Origin: a virus | DNA length: 39,397 bases | Reading direction: 5' to 3' (one strand) | IMG/VR virus record: IMGVR_UViG_3300025101_000059 | Location: 1 to 39,397 of that record | In this document: piece by piece, positions 13,776-20,879 of the stretch | Layout of the letters: each line of letters begins with the position of its first letter | Position numbering within the stretch: position 1 is the first letter of the stretch | Notes under the pieces: generated by a model | Databases searched by the model: none | Seen by the model: only the letters and a program-made list of their open reading frames with translations | What the model was told of the DNA's origin: nothing | Program-made: the position numbers and the translations under genes

Positions 13776-14096
13776 CTAAAGACCAGCTCTAAGTTGACTA
13801 ATCTTTCTCATTACTTCTCCAAAATTCCGGTCATAGTTGGCTGGATACGCATCGAAACTTCTTATCCTTGACTCTCCCTCTTCAAAGTAGTCATGCCAAT
13901 CTGGCATCTCTCCCTTTTCAGATCTGAAAGCCTCAATAAATAAGCTCGCATCCATATCCTCTTCAAGCCAAACCTGATCATCTTTTTTAAAACTAAATCT
14001 TGAGATAAAATGCTCAATACCCAGTTCTTTTAAAAGACGTTCAGGAACTTGTAGCCACCCATGGCCAGAGTCATGATGAAAAGCAAACTGTCGCAT
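13776..14096 (-). CDS. 106-residue acidic protein, unknown
   Basis: MRQFAFHHDSGHGWLQVPERLLKELGI..., followed by an acidic part (KKDDQVWLEEDMDASLFIEAF) and RIRSFDAYPANYDRNF. I recall FHHDxGHGWL proteins as common small unknowns on phages and plasmids near antirestriction genes. It has its own hairpin-motif leader and no overlap with neighbours, so it forms a single-gene cassette. No function known. Confidence 0.65.
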   Translation of the reverse strand: MRQFAFHHDSGHGWLQVPERLLKELGIEHFISRFSFKKDDQVWLEEDMDASLFIEAFRSEKGEMPDWHDYFEEGESRIRSFDAYPANYDRNFGEVMRKISQLRAGL

Positions 14097-14109
14097 CTTT
14101 AAAACCTTT

Positions 14110-14159
14110 GGTCGTGGTAAATGCTGGAGAACCCAGCATGGAAGGCTCGAAAGCCCTCC
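14110..14159 (-). promoter_or_regulatory. Hairpin-hairpin-motif leader
   Basis: Leftward: hairpin GGAGGGCT-TTCG-AGCCTTCC (14140-14159), perfect hairpin ATGCTGG-GTTCT-CCAGCAT (14121-14139), then TT and ACCACGACC (14110-14118), AAAGGTTT and the start codon at 14096. This is the clearest copy. Confidence 0.85.
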
Positions 14160-14169
14160 AGGTTAGGTT

Positions 14170-14397
14170 CTATTTGTTGAGCATTGCCGGAACTCTCTTC
14201 AGAGTCTCCTCATACTCAACATCCTCGTCCTCGTCTTCCATCTCTATGCAATCAATTGCACTCTGAGCAAATTCGACGAGGCCCTCTTCTCTTATCACTG
14301 TGTTCTCAAGGTCACTCAATAACCCTTCAGGATCATGTTTATAAGCCTCATGAATCAGTGACAACAGAACAGTCGAGGAAACTTTCTTAGAAGCCAT
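14170..14397 (-). CDS. 75-residue acidic protein, unknown
   Basis: From ATG 14397 (MASKKVSSTVLLSLIHEAYKHD), downstream of the hairpin-motif leader; the frame is open further upstream only through that leader. The C-terminal half is strongly acidic (IDCIEMEDEDEDVEYEE), which would fit a DNA-mimic or inhibitor but proves nothing. First gene of the leftward early cluster. Not recognised. Confidence 0.6.
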   Translation of the reverse strand: MASKKVSSTVLLSLIHEAYKHDPEGLLSDLENTVIREEGLVEFAQSAIDCIEMEDEDEDVEYEETLKRVPAMLNK

Positions 14398-14412
14398 AAT
14401 TAAATTGTCTAG

Positions 14413-14435
14413 GGTCGTGGTAACTCCGAAGAGTT
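14413..14435 (-). promoter_or_regulatory. Hairpin-motif leader of the first early gene
   Basis: Leftward: hairpin AACTC-TTCG-GAGTT with a C(UUCG)G loop (14422-14435) runs directly into ACCACGACC (14413-14421), 16 bases before the ATG at 14397. Unlike the others it has one hairpin only, as expected for the first unit of the array. Confidence 0.75.
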
Positions 14436-14930
14436 GAACCCATTCTATCACGAGTTCTGCAACCTCGCAGATAATTTAGGGACAATTGCAACACACCTTC
14501 GGCGGGTGAGTCGTTAAACGTCAGTGATGCCAAGCCCTCAAGCCCTGCAAATTAATTGAACGAATATGTTATTCGATACAAACCTAGCTGCAGCAATGGA
14601 CCAGGCCCCACCCTGTTTAATAGTTTATTTTTTTTGATGGAATATATAGTATTTTCGAATTTCTGAAGGGGTATCGGGGGAGTGGCCATCATCACGTTTA
14701 TAAATACCCACCTAATCGCGCGAGGCATTTTGGGAATTATGTGTGGATATAGTTAGGTTGTTGTGTTATATCGAGGTAACGGATTGTTGGATATATGTGC
14801 CGCGTGTTGTTAAAAACCCTGCCGTCTGTTTATATGTCTAATCGGATTGAAAGTCAATGTTCCATATTTACATAGTGAAACATATTATGTGTTTATATTG
14901 AGTTTATTCATCAGGGGTGTATGTTTAAAG
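14436..14930. other. Non-coding divergent region between leftward and rightward genes
   Basis: About 495 bases with no convincing gene. It separates the leftward early genes from the rightward gene at 14952, so early promoters for both directions should lie here. CGAAT-ATGTT-ATTCG near 14560-14575 is a small inverted repeat. TATATT- and TATTAA-like boxes in the leftward sense (14600-14660) and TTGAGT with TATGTT 16 bases later (14899-14926, rightward) are possible sigma-70 elements. The base composition from about 14640 is richer in GT and TA runs than the neighbouring genes. Confidence 0.45.
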
Positions 14931-14939
14931 ACCACGACC
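14931..14939 (+). promoter_or_regulatory. ACCACGACC motif before a rightward gene
   Basis: The same motif as in the leftward leaders, here in rightward orientation, followed by AAGGT as ribosome site and ATG at 14952. With a preceding G and following AAG it forms one arm of a 13-base inverted repeat whose other arm is at 15224-15236. Confidence 0.75.
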
Positions 14940-14951
14940 AAGGTATTAATT

Positions 14952-15197
14952 ATGAGTAGGAAGCCTACTTATCAGATGAAATGGATGAAGGATGGTGTAT
15001 CGAAGGATAGAGATCCGTTGGGTGGGGAGGTGACTAGGGATTTTAGTAGTAGTGAGAGAAAGATATATGGAGATTGCATGAGGGAGTATCGAGCAAAGTT
15101 TGGATTAGTGGATGGGTTAAGGACAGATAGGGAAGGGTTTAGTGAATATTTGAGGAAGAGGAGAGAAGAAGATGAGAAAGCGAGAGGATATAGGTAA
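14952..15197 (+). CDS. 81-residue basic protein, unknown, flanked by inverted repeats
   Basis: From ATG 14952 (MSRKPTYQMKWMKDGVSKDRD), after AAGGT as ribosome site. An upstream extension is possible but would read through the motif. The protein is strongly charged and basic with many Arg from AGG/AGA codons (EYLRKRREEDEKARGYR), a codon choice unlike its neighbours and suggestive of recent acquisition. It is the only gene between the early and late modules and is enclosed by 13-base inverted copies of GACCACGACCAAG. Function unknown. Confidence 0.6.
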   Translation: MSRKPTYQMKWMKDGVSKDRDPLGGEVTRDFSSSERKIYGDCMREYRAKFGLVDGLRTDREGFSEYLRKRREEDEKARGYR

Positions 15198-15223
15198 GAT
15201 GAGAGGAGCCCTGAAGCTTGCTG

Positions 15224-15236
15224 CTTGGTCGTGGTC
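15224..15236 (-). repeat. Right arm of 13-base inverted repeat with ACCACGACC
   Basis: Reads GACCACGACCAAG leftward, an exact match to 14930-14942 read rightward. No leftward gene starts after it, so unlike the other copies it does not serve an obvious start codon. Confidence 0.75.
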
Positions 15237-15254
15237 AGCGTGGGTTAGATGAGG

Positions 15255-15274
15255 CCCTCTTAGTTGAGGGTTTT
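15255..15274 (+). terminator. Probable intrinsic terminator
   Basis: CCCTC-TTAGTT-GAGGG followed by TTTTG, about 58 bases after the stop of the 81-residue gene. Short stem, so moderate strength. Confidence 0.5.
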
Positions 15275-15468
15275 GTCGCTAATACTTGAAAAATTAGAAA
15301 AGATAGTTTATTGTGAATTTGTTGAGGAAACCACCTATTAGCTAGGCCTGGAATCCCCAGGTATGCGTAGGGCGTAGCCTCAATCTCTTTAAAGATGAAA
15401 CCCTCGATCACAAGTCGGGGGTTTTGTTGTTTTTGTCTATACAATGGAAATAGTTTCATGGGGGAACT

Positions 15469-15621
15469 ATGCCTTATCTCACAAATAACCAAAGACTTGA
15501 ATTAGGTCTTGTTGGTTCATGCGTCGTCAAAGACGAGACATTGAAAGCAGTTAAGCCTGCTAATTATTATGTGCAGGATGCTCCTGTTGTAGAAGAGGAG
15601 AAGAAAGAAGAGGAAGAATGA
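15469..15621 (+). CDS. 50-residue acidic-tailed protein before the terminase
   Basis: MPYLTNNQRLELGLVGSCVV... ending in VVEEEKKEEEE. GGGG before the ATG may serve as ribosome site. Its TGA overlaps the terminase ATG (ATGA), so translation is coupled. It is the first gene of the rightward late module. Function unknown. Confidence 0.6.
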   Translation: MPYLTNNQRLELGLVGSCVVKDETLKAVKPANYYVQDAPVVEEEKKEEEE

Positions 15622-17393
15622 AGGAACTTTGGGAACCATTACCTCCACAATTAAGAGATAGTTTTCCAAATTTCACTTGTTATCTGTTGCGAGAGTTGGG
15701 GTTAGCAGATGCTCCAACGAAGCAGCAGATTTCTGTGTGTCAATGGATGCAAGAAGGGCCTGATAAAAGTCTGACTGTTGCATTCAGGGGATTAGGGAAA
15801 AGTATTCTTGCGTCTTTTTATGCGTTGTGGAGGTTGAGAGTAGACCCGAATGAAAAGATTTTGATTGTGTCTGCAACTGCAGTGAAGTCAACTGACTTCT
15901 CGTCTTTCATGCTGCGTTGTATTGGTGAAATAGATATTCTCCAGTGTCTTATGCCTGGGACGGAAAATAGATTTTCAAATGTAGCTTTTGATGTGGGCCC
16001 CGCCCAGGTGGAACAGTCTCCGTCTGTTCGTTCGATGGGAATTATGGGTCAGACAACCGGACAAAGATGTACTTGTGCAATTCTTGATGATGTAGAAACA
16101 CTTGCTAATGTCATTACACAGTTAAAACAAGACAGGGTTGCACACGCTGTTGAAGAAATACAAAGTATCATAAAGCCAGAGGAGGGGCAGGTTTTACCCC
16201 GTAAAATATTATATTTAGGAACGCCACATACGGAGACAAGTATATATTTAAGGCTTGTGAGAGAAAGGAACTATGCGGCTAGATATTGGCCTGCGTTGTA
16301 TCCCGACGAGCTTGATTGCTACGAGGGCAACCTCGATCCGACGATTGAACAAGAGGTCTTCTCGAATAGCAGCCTCGTGAAACAACCGACGGACCCAGAA
16401 AGATTTGGTCATGAAGATATTCTCCAGAGACAAGCATCAATGACCAAAGCCAGCTTTGAACTTCAGTTCATGCTGAATACGAGATTGGCAACCTTAGATA
16501 AGTTCCCAATTCGTCTTGGTGATTTGATGGTTGTTGATTTAGATGGAACAGCCCTACCTGAAACATGTGTTTGGTCTAATCAGCCTGATGTCAGATTGCA
16601 AGAATTAGTTTGTGTCGGACTTGGTGCTGATCGTTATTACCATCGTCCTATTTTTCAAAATGGTTGGATTCCGAAATCTGATACTTGGCGGTGTGTCTTA
16701 GCTATTGACCCTGCTGGTCGTGGTGCTGATGAATTGGCTTGGGCTGTTGTAGCAGAGTTAAACGGAAATATGTTTTTACTGGAATCAGGTGGTTCAACTC
16801 TTGGTTATGCAGATGAAGTTCTGCAGTATTTAGCTAAGACAGCAAAGAAATGGGAAGTGAATTATGTAGTCGCTGAAAGTAATATGGGTGACGGAATGTT
16901 TACTGCTTTATTGAAGCCCCATTTGCTTCGCGAGTATCCCGTCACTATTGAAGAAGTTAGACATAATATTCGAAAAGAGCAACGGTTATGTGACACGCTC
17001 GGTCCATTAATTCAGCAGCATCGTCTTATTGTTAATAGTCGCGTTATTAAACAAGATTATCGGTTGACGGATGAAGATCCTGAACATGGATACGCTCGGT
17101 CTTTATTTTTCCAGGCTTCAAGGTTGACAGCAGAAAGAGGTTGTTTGTCTCACGATGACAGATTGGATGCCTTAGCTATTGCTTGTGGTTTCTTTGTCGA
17201 ATCTGCAGCACAAGATCAGGAGAAAGCTAAGAAATCTCGTGCTGATCAATTATTTGAAGATGAGTTAGAAGCCTGGATGGATGAAACTGTTGGCTCTATT
17301 GATTCAATTGCTATGGGTTGGGGTGGTCGTAAATCTAGGGGGAAGGTTCATGGCGGGGTACAGAGGCTACAGGTGGGCGTTTCAAAGGAATAA
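15618..17393 (+). CDS. Terminase large subunit, T7 gp19-like
   Basis: 591 residues. ATPase: Walker A AFRGLGKS (residues 55-62), as in T7 gp19 AFRGVGKS; SATAVKSTDFSSF; Walker B CAILDDVET near residue 155. Nuclease: AIDPAGRGADELAWAVV near residue 362 and LDALAIACG near 516 with conserved Asp. It packages concatemeric DNA into proheads through the portal. Unlike in T7, where gene 19 is nearly last, it stands at the beginning of the late module, as in many cyanopodovirus-like genomes arranged as circles. A leftward gene overlaps its last 59 bases. Confidence 0.95.
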   Translation: MKELWEPLPPQLRDSFPNFTCYLLRELGLADAPTKQQISVCQWMQEGPDKSLTVAFRGLGKSILASFYALWRLRVDPNEKILIVSATAVKSTDFSSFMLRCIGEIDILQCLMPGTENRFSNVAFDVGPAQVEQSPSVRSMGIMGQTTGQRCTCAILDDVETLANVITQLKQDRVAHAVEEIQSIIKPEEGQVLPRKILYLGTPHTETSIYLRLVRERNYAARYWPALYPDELDCYEGNLDPTIEQEVFSNSSLVKQPTDPERFGHEDILQRQASMTKASFELQFMLNTRLATLDKFPIRLGDLMVVDLDGTALPETCVWSNQPDVRLQELVCVGLGADRYYHRPIFQNGWIPKSDTWRCVLAIDPAGRGADELAWAVVAELNGNMFLLESGGSTLGYADEVLQYLAKTAKKWEVNYVVAESNMGDGMFTALLKPHLLREYPVTIEEVRHNIRKEQRLCDTLGPLIQQHRLIVNSRVIKQDYRLTDEDPEHGYARSLFFQASRLTAERGCLSHDDRLDALAIACGFFVESAAQDQEKAKKSRADQLFEDELEAWMDETVGSIDSIAMGWGGRKSRGKVHGGVQRLQVGVSKE

Positions 17394-17598
17394 CTTTTTC
17401 TTCCATACTTGAAAAGTCTAATTTCTTAGCAAGTTTTCCAAGCGAACTGCTACTGGTAGCAACAGCAGTTACATTGTTTTGTTTTAACAATGTCATTGCT
17501 TCTTGTCTTGCTTTGCGATCACCATTTCGTAAGTCATCTAATACTTGTTCGATGACTTCTTCGTGCATTTCTGCAAGTTTTGAATTTAAGTCGGTCAT
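17335..17598 (-). CDS. Candidate terminase small subunit on the opposite strand
   Basis: 87 residues from ATG 17598. MTDLNSKLAEMHEEVIEQVLDDLRNGDRKARQEAMTLLKQNNVTAVAT-like helical N-terminal part, then basic KLAKKLDF and Pro-rich end. The pattern of a short helical domain ending in LLKQNNVTA is what I recall from small terminase subunits of T7-like phages. It fills a gap that lacks a rightward frame, converging on and overlapping the large subunit's 3' end. Antisense placement of a terminase partner is unusual. The assignment is an inference. Confidence 0.6.
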   Translation of the reverse strand: MTDLNSKLAEMHEEVIEQVLDDLRNGDRKARQEAMTLLKQNNVTAVATSSSSLGKLAKKLDFSSMEEKVIPLKRPPVASVPRHEPSP

Positions 17599-17680
17599 TT
17601 ACAACAGCGTAGAATAATACTATTAGTATGGGCTATAAGACATAATATCGGTAGGCTATAAATGTCTACAGCCTTGGAGA
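17599..17680 (+). promoter_or_regulatory. Candidate promoter region of head genes
   Basis: Contains TAATAC (17615-17620) with GGGCTATAAG 15 bases later, then a second GGCTATAA at 17654, and an inverted repeat AGACAT...ATGTCT. TAATAC followed by GGCTA recurs before the tail tube gene (22993). Resembles a T7-type promoter only loosely. Confidence 0.35.
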
Positions 17681-17872
17681 GTGGTTTATTTCCCTTCTAT
17701 TGACGAACGACTCGTGATTGCACTCGCGGAACAATTTCCTGATCAATGTCCTGATTTAGGTCAGTCGGGAGATGAAGTTTGGTTTAAAGCTGGTCAGGCT
17801 TCTGTCGTTCGTTGGCTTCGCAGCAAATACGAAGAACAACAAGATGATGCTTTGTCTATGGAGGTGATCTGA
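17681..17872 (+). CDS. 63-residue protein, unknown
   Basis: Starts with GTG 17681 after GGAGA; the nearby ATG is in another frame with an early stop. VYFPSIDERLVIALAEQFPDQCP followed by SVVRWLRSKYEEQ: small helical protein. Its TGA overlaps the ATG of the next gene. Small unknown genes at this position are usual before the gp6.7/gp7.3-like genes. Function unknown. Confidence 0.6.
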   Translation: MVYFPSIDERLVIALAEQFPDQCPDLGQSGDEVWFKAGQASVVRWLRSKYEEQQDDALSMEVI

Positions 17873-18279
17873 TGTGTTTTGGTGGAGGTGGTAGTGCGGC
17901 AACAATTACGAAGCCTGACTACAACGCCTATGACAAGCAATTCCAATTGCAAAAAGACGCAATTGAAAGGTCAATGGAAGGTAATACTCGTCTTGTCCAG
18001 CAACAATTAAATACTGCACTTAAGAAGAAACAGTCCACGTTAGATCAATTGACGAATACCCAACGTCAATTAGCTGAAAATACAAATGCTCAGGCAATGC
18101 GTCTAGCACAAGTCATTGGGCCACCTCCTCCAGAAAAACATGCTCAAGCTCCTGTCATTGGTGCAAAAGCCAGGGGATTAAGAGGAAAAGGAAAAGGTGG
18201 ATTACGAATTGGCAGGGCAACTGCCACAAAAGGCGGCAAAGGCTCTGGGGCTCAACTAACCCTTAGCAAAACAACTTAG
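17872..18279 (+). CDS. Met-Cys small virion-type protein 1 (T7 gp6.7/gp7.3-like)
   Basis: 135 residues: N-terminal MCFGGGGSA, a Gln-rich coiled coil (residues about 20-80), a Pro-rich hinge (IGPPPPEKHAQAP) and a basic Gly-rich tail with GLRIGRATA near residue 110. T7 gp6.7 as I recall it begins MCFSPKIKTPK, and T7 gp7.3 has a similar Gly/Ser-rich basic tail; both are minor virion proteins ejected early. Position before the portal agrees. First of three adjacent proteins with the same tail pattern. Confidence 0.7.
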   Translation: MCFGGGGSAATITKPDYNAYDKQFQLQKDAIERSMEGNTRLVQQQLNTALKKKQSTLDQLTNTQRQLAENTNAQAMRLAQVIGPPPPEKHAQAPVIGAKARGLRGKGKGGLRIGRATATKGGKGSGAQLTLSKTT

Positions 18280-18290
18280 GAGGTTTAATC

Positions 18291-18692
18291 ATGTGCTTCG
18301 GTGGTGGCGTTAAAACGCCAAACATTATTTATCAAGGGCCTAGCGATGATGACATCGCAAAAAATCAGTCTGCATTAGATGAGTATGAAGCTCGTATTAG
18401 TCAGCAACAATCTGATTTCGATACTCAACTTCAAGCTCAGATTGATTCTGCAAATACTGAAACTGCAGCTTTACAAGACAGGCTTGAGAAGGAATCACTT
18501 GCAGCTCAAGCTGCCATCGCTGCACAACAAACTGGTGCTTATGCAGCCTCTGCTCAGATGAGTGAAGGAACCCCTGAAGGAGCCCAAACAACTGCAGCAG
18601 TGACTAAGAAGAAGAAATCACAGTCCAACCTGAAGATTAATCGGGCTGGTCTTGTTGCTTCTGCAGGTGCTGGTACTAACTACGGAGTTTAA
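18291..18692 (+). CDS. Met-Cys small virion-type protein 2 (T7 gp6.7/gp7.3-like)
   Basis: 133 residues. MCFGGGVKTPNII at the N-terminus matches the first protein of the group and, in KTP, the T7 gp6.7 start I recall. A Gln/Ala-rich coiled coil (residues 25-85) leads to KKKKSQSNLKINRAGLV and ends GAGTNYGV. AGGAGG precedes the ATG. Probably a minor virion or tail-assembly protein. The shared ends of the three neighbours suggest duplication with divergence of the middle. Confidence 0.7.
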   Translation: MCFGGGVKTPNIIYQGPSDDDIAKNQSALDEYEARISQQQSDFDTQLQAQIDSANTETAALQDRLEKESLAAQAAIAAQQTGAYAASAQMSEGTPEGAQTTAAVTKKKKSQSNLKINRAGLVASAGAGTNYGV

Positions 18693-18694
18693 TT

Positions 18695-19240
18695 ATGTGC
18701 CCTAAAAGTGTTGTTAGTTTTGTTGGAGGAGCTGTTAAAGGAGTCGCTAATGTTGCTTCTGATGTTGTCTCTTATGGTGTCAAGAAGGTCGAAAATACAG
18801 TAAAAGATGTTTCTGGTATTACTGCAGCCGAGAAAAAAGCGAAAGAAGAATACAAGAAGAAGCAAGCCGAAGCTGATCGAATGGCTAAAGAAAAGCAAGC
18901 TGAATTAGACCGTCTTGCTAGAGAAAGAGAAGCAACGGTGGCACAACAACAAGCCACGTTAAAAGCACAGGAATTAAGACTTGTTGAACAACGTGATGCT
19001 CAAGGAGAGTTAGTTGCTGGTTTACAAGCTGATCAGGCAACAAGGATTAGCGAGGCTCGTGCTCGTGGTAATGCAGTCACTAATTCTTTAAGGATATTGT
19101 CTCAAAAATCTAGTAAAGCCCCAACTGCTCAGACATCTCAAAAGAAAGGCAGAACACCTAGACCACGCAGCACCACTGCTGGTTTGCGCTTAGGTGGAGG
19201 CCGATCAGGGTCTGGTTCTGGAACCAATTATTCCGTTTAA
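18695..19240 (+). CDS. Met-Cys small virion-type protein 3 (gp7.3-like)
   Basis: 181 residues. MCPKSVVSFVGGAVKGVANVA (possible amphipathic membrane helix), then a long highly charged coiled coil (about residues 45-115), then TPRPRSTTAGLRLGGGRSG and the end GSGTNYSV, almost the same end as protein 2. The three-gene set stands directly before the portal. A role in tail assembly or DNA ejection is inferred from T7 gp6.7/gp7.3. Confidence 0.7.
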   Translation: MCPKSVVSFVGGAVKGVANVASDVVSYGVKKVENTVKDVSGITAAEKKAKEEYKKKQAEADRMAKEKQAELDRLAREREATVAQQQATLKAQELRLVEQRDAQGELVAGLQADQATRISEARARGNAVTNSLRILSQKSSKAPTAQTSQKKGRTPRPRSTTAGLRLGGGRSGSGSGTNYSV

Positions 19241-19242
19241 TT

Positions 19243-20877
19243 ATGCCAACTGCTGAACAACGCTATAGAGCCGGAGAGAGTGATAGAAATTATCACCTTG
19301 AAAGAGCTAGGACATCAGCTCGTCTGACAATTCCGTACATTGTTCCTGCGAGTAATGATCCTGGAGCGAACAATAAAGATACATATCCAGTTCCTTGGAA
19401 TGGAATCGGGGCTCGCGGTTGTCTTAATTTGGCGAGCAGAATGCTTCTTGCATTGCTGCCACCAACTCAGCAGTTCTTCAGGTTCTCGCTAGATGATGCA
19501 GAGTTAGTTAAGCAGGGTGTGCCTCCAGAGGAGAAGGCACAATTTGAGGAGGCGTTAAGCAAGATTGAGCGATTGGTTCTTCGAGAGATTGAAGCGAGTA
19601 ATGATCGCGTGGTTTTCCATGAGGCGTTATTACATTTGGTCATTGCTGGTAATGCTCTTTTATATGTTTCTCCTGAAGGATTAAGAGTTTTTCATCTCAA
19701 TCGTTATGTGATGTTTAGAGATTCAATGGGTAATCCATTGGAATGTATTACATGTGAAGAGCTTCCTTATTACTCATTGCCTGAAAAGGTTTTAGCAATG
19801 TTGCAGGAAGAGGAAGAAACTGAGTTAAAGGGAATACTTGATCCTTATGAAGGAACTTTGGATCGCAAAGAAGAAGAGAAGACTTGTAAGTTATATACCT
19901 ACATCCAATGGAAAGGTGATCAAGTTACCTGGCATCAAGAAGTAAAAGGCAAAATTATTCCTGGAACTGAAGGTAGAGCACCGAAAGATGTTAGTCCTTG
20001 GTTGCCATTGAGGATGACCCATGTGGCTGGACAACCTTACGGGGTTGGATATGTGGAATCTGCTGCTATTGCTGACCTTCAAACAGTTGAAGCGTTATGT
20101 CAAGCAATCGCGGAAGGTGCGCTTGCCTCCTCGAAAGTGTTGTTTTTAGTCAAGCCGTCAGGGGTTACGAAGGCTAATGATCTCGCAAAAGCACCCAATG
20201 GAGCATTTGTTACAGGAGATCCGAATGATGTTCTGGCATTACAAGTTCAGAAGAGCCAGGATTTATCCGTGGCGATGCAAGGAAAACAACAGATAGAAGC
20301 TAGGCTGTCACAGGCTTTTATGCTCGCAGATCAACGTGACGCGGAAAGAGTTACAGCCGAAGAAGTTCGGTTACAGGCACTGCAGGTTGAAAACTCTTTA
20401 GGCAGTATTTATTCAATCCTTACGACTGAGTTTCAAGTTCCTTATGTCGCTAGAAAGCTGGATATTCTTCAACGAGAAGGGAAGGTTCCAAAGCTTCCGA
20501 AGGAATTAGTAAAAGTTGTAATGACAGTGGGTCTTGCAGCCGTTGGTCGTGGTAACGACTTAGAACAGCTAGTGCGGTTTACTACGACCCTGGGGCAAAC
20601 AATTGGCCCAGAAGGATTGGCTACTTATTTGAAGCCATCCGAATTAATCACCCGTCTTGCCTATTCAATGGGTATTGACACTTTAGGGCTGGTTAAGACT
20701 GAGCAAGAGCTGCAAGCAGAACAGCAAGCAGCTCAAGAAGCTCAACAGGCAGCACAGGAACAGGCGCAGCAAGAAGCCTTGTTGCGTTCCAAAATAGCTG
20801 ACCCACAAAACCTAGCCAATGCAGCTCAAACAACTCAAGAGATGCAAATGGCTGAAGAACAACCTACCGAACAGTAA
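19243..20877 (+). CDS. Portal (head-tail connector) protein, T7 gp8-like
   Basis: 544 residues, usual length for the family. N-terminal region with ARTSARLTIPYIVPAS and WNGIGARGCLNLASRMLLALLPP, then FRFSLDD, YVSPEGLRVFHLNRYV and a central wing with RMTHVAGQPYGVGYVESAAIADLQTVE, and the crown-like Gln/Ala-rich C-terminus, all typical of T7-type portals. It forms the dodecameric ring for DNA passage and scaffold-capsid nucleation. The scaffold gene follows after two bases. Confidence 0.95.
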   Translation: MPTAEQRYRAGESDRNYHLERARTSARLTIPYIVPASNDPGANNKDTYPVPWNGIGARGCLNLASRMLLALLPPTQQFFRFSLDDAELVKQGVPPEEKAQFEEALSKIERLVLREIEASNDRVVFHEALLHLVIAGNALLYVSPEGLRVFHLNRYVMFRDSMGNPLECITCEELPYYSLPEKVLAMLQEEEETELKGILDPYEGTLDRKEEEKTCKLYTYIQWKGDQVTWHQEVKGKIIPGTEGRAPKDVSPWLPLRMTHVAGQPYGVGYVESAAIADLQTVEALCQAIAEGALASSKVLFLVKPSGVTKANDLAKAPNGAFVTGDPNDVLALQVQKSQDLSVAMQGKQQIEARLSQAFMLADQRDAERVTAEEVRLQALQVENSLGSIYSILTTEFQVPYVARKLDILQREGKVPKLPKELVKVVMTVGLAAVGRGNDLEQLVRFTTTLGQTIGPEGLATYLKPSELITRLAYSMGIDTLGLVKTEQELQAEQQAAQEAQQAAQEQAQQEALLRSKIADPQNLANAAQTTQEMQMAEEQPTEQ

Positions 20878-20879
20878 CG

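Larger units (their letters stand above)
15198..15468. other. Non-coding region with terminator-like hairpins
   Basis: No convincing gene. It holds the second arm of the inverted repeat (15224-15236), a hairpin CCCTC-TTAGTT-GAGGG followed by TTTT (15255-15274), a hairpin in CCTGGAATCCCCAGG (about 15345-15362), and AACCC...GGGTT followed by T-rich sequence (about 15399-15432). The leader of the late operon is probably at its right end. Confidence 0.5.

Noticed and set aside
15235-15492. Leftward 85-codon frame before the terminase
   Set aside because: It crosses terminator-like hairpins and the start of the rightward 50-residue gene and shows no protein-like pattern.
16716-16724. GGTCGTGGT in the large terminase gene (also 20545-20553 in the portal gene)
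   Set aside because: Both encode Gly-Arg-Gly inside conserved protein parts and have no neighbouring start codon or hairpins, so they are probably coincidental copies of the motif.
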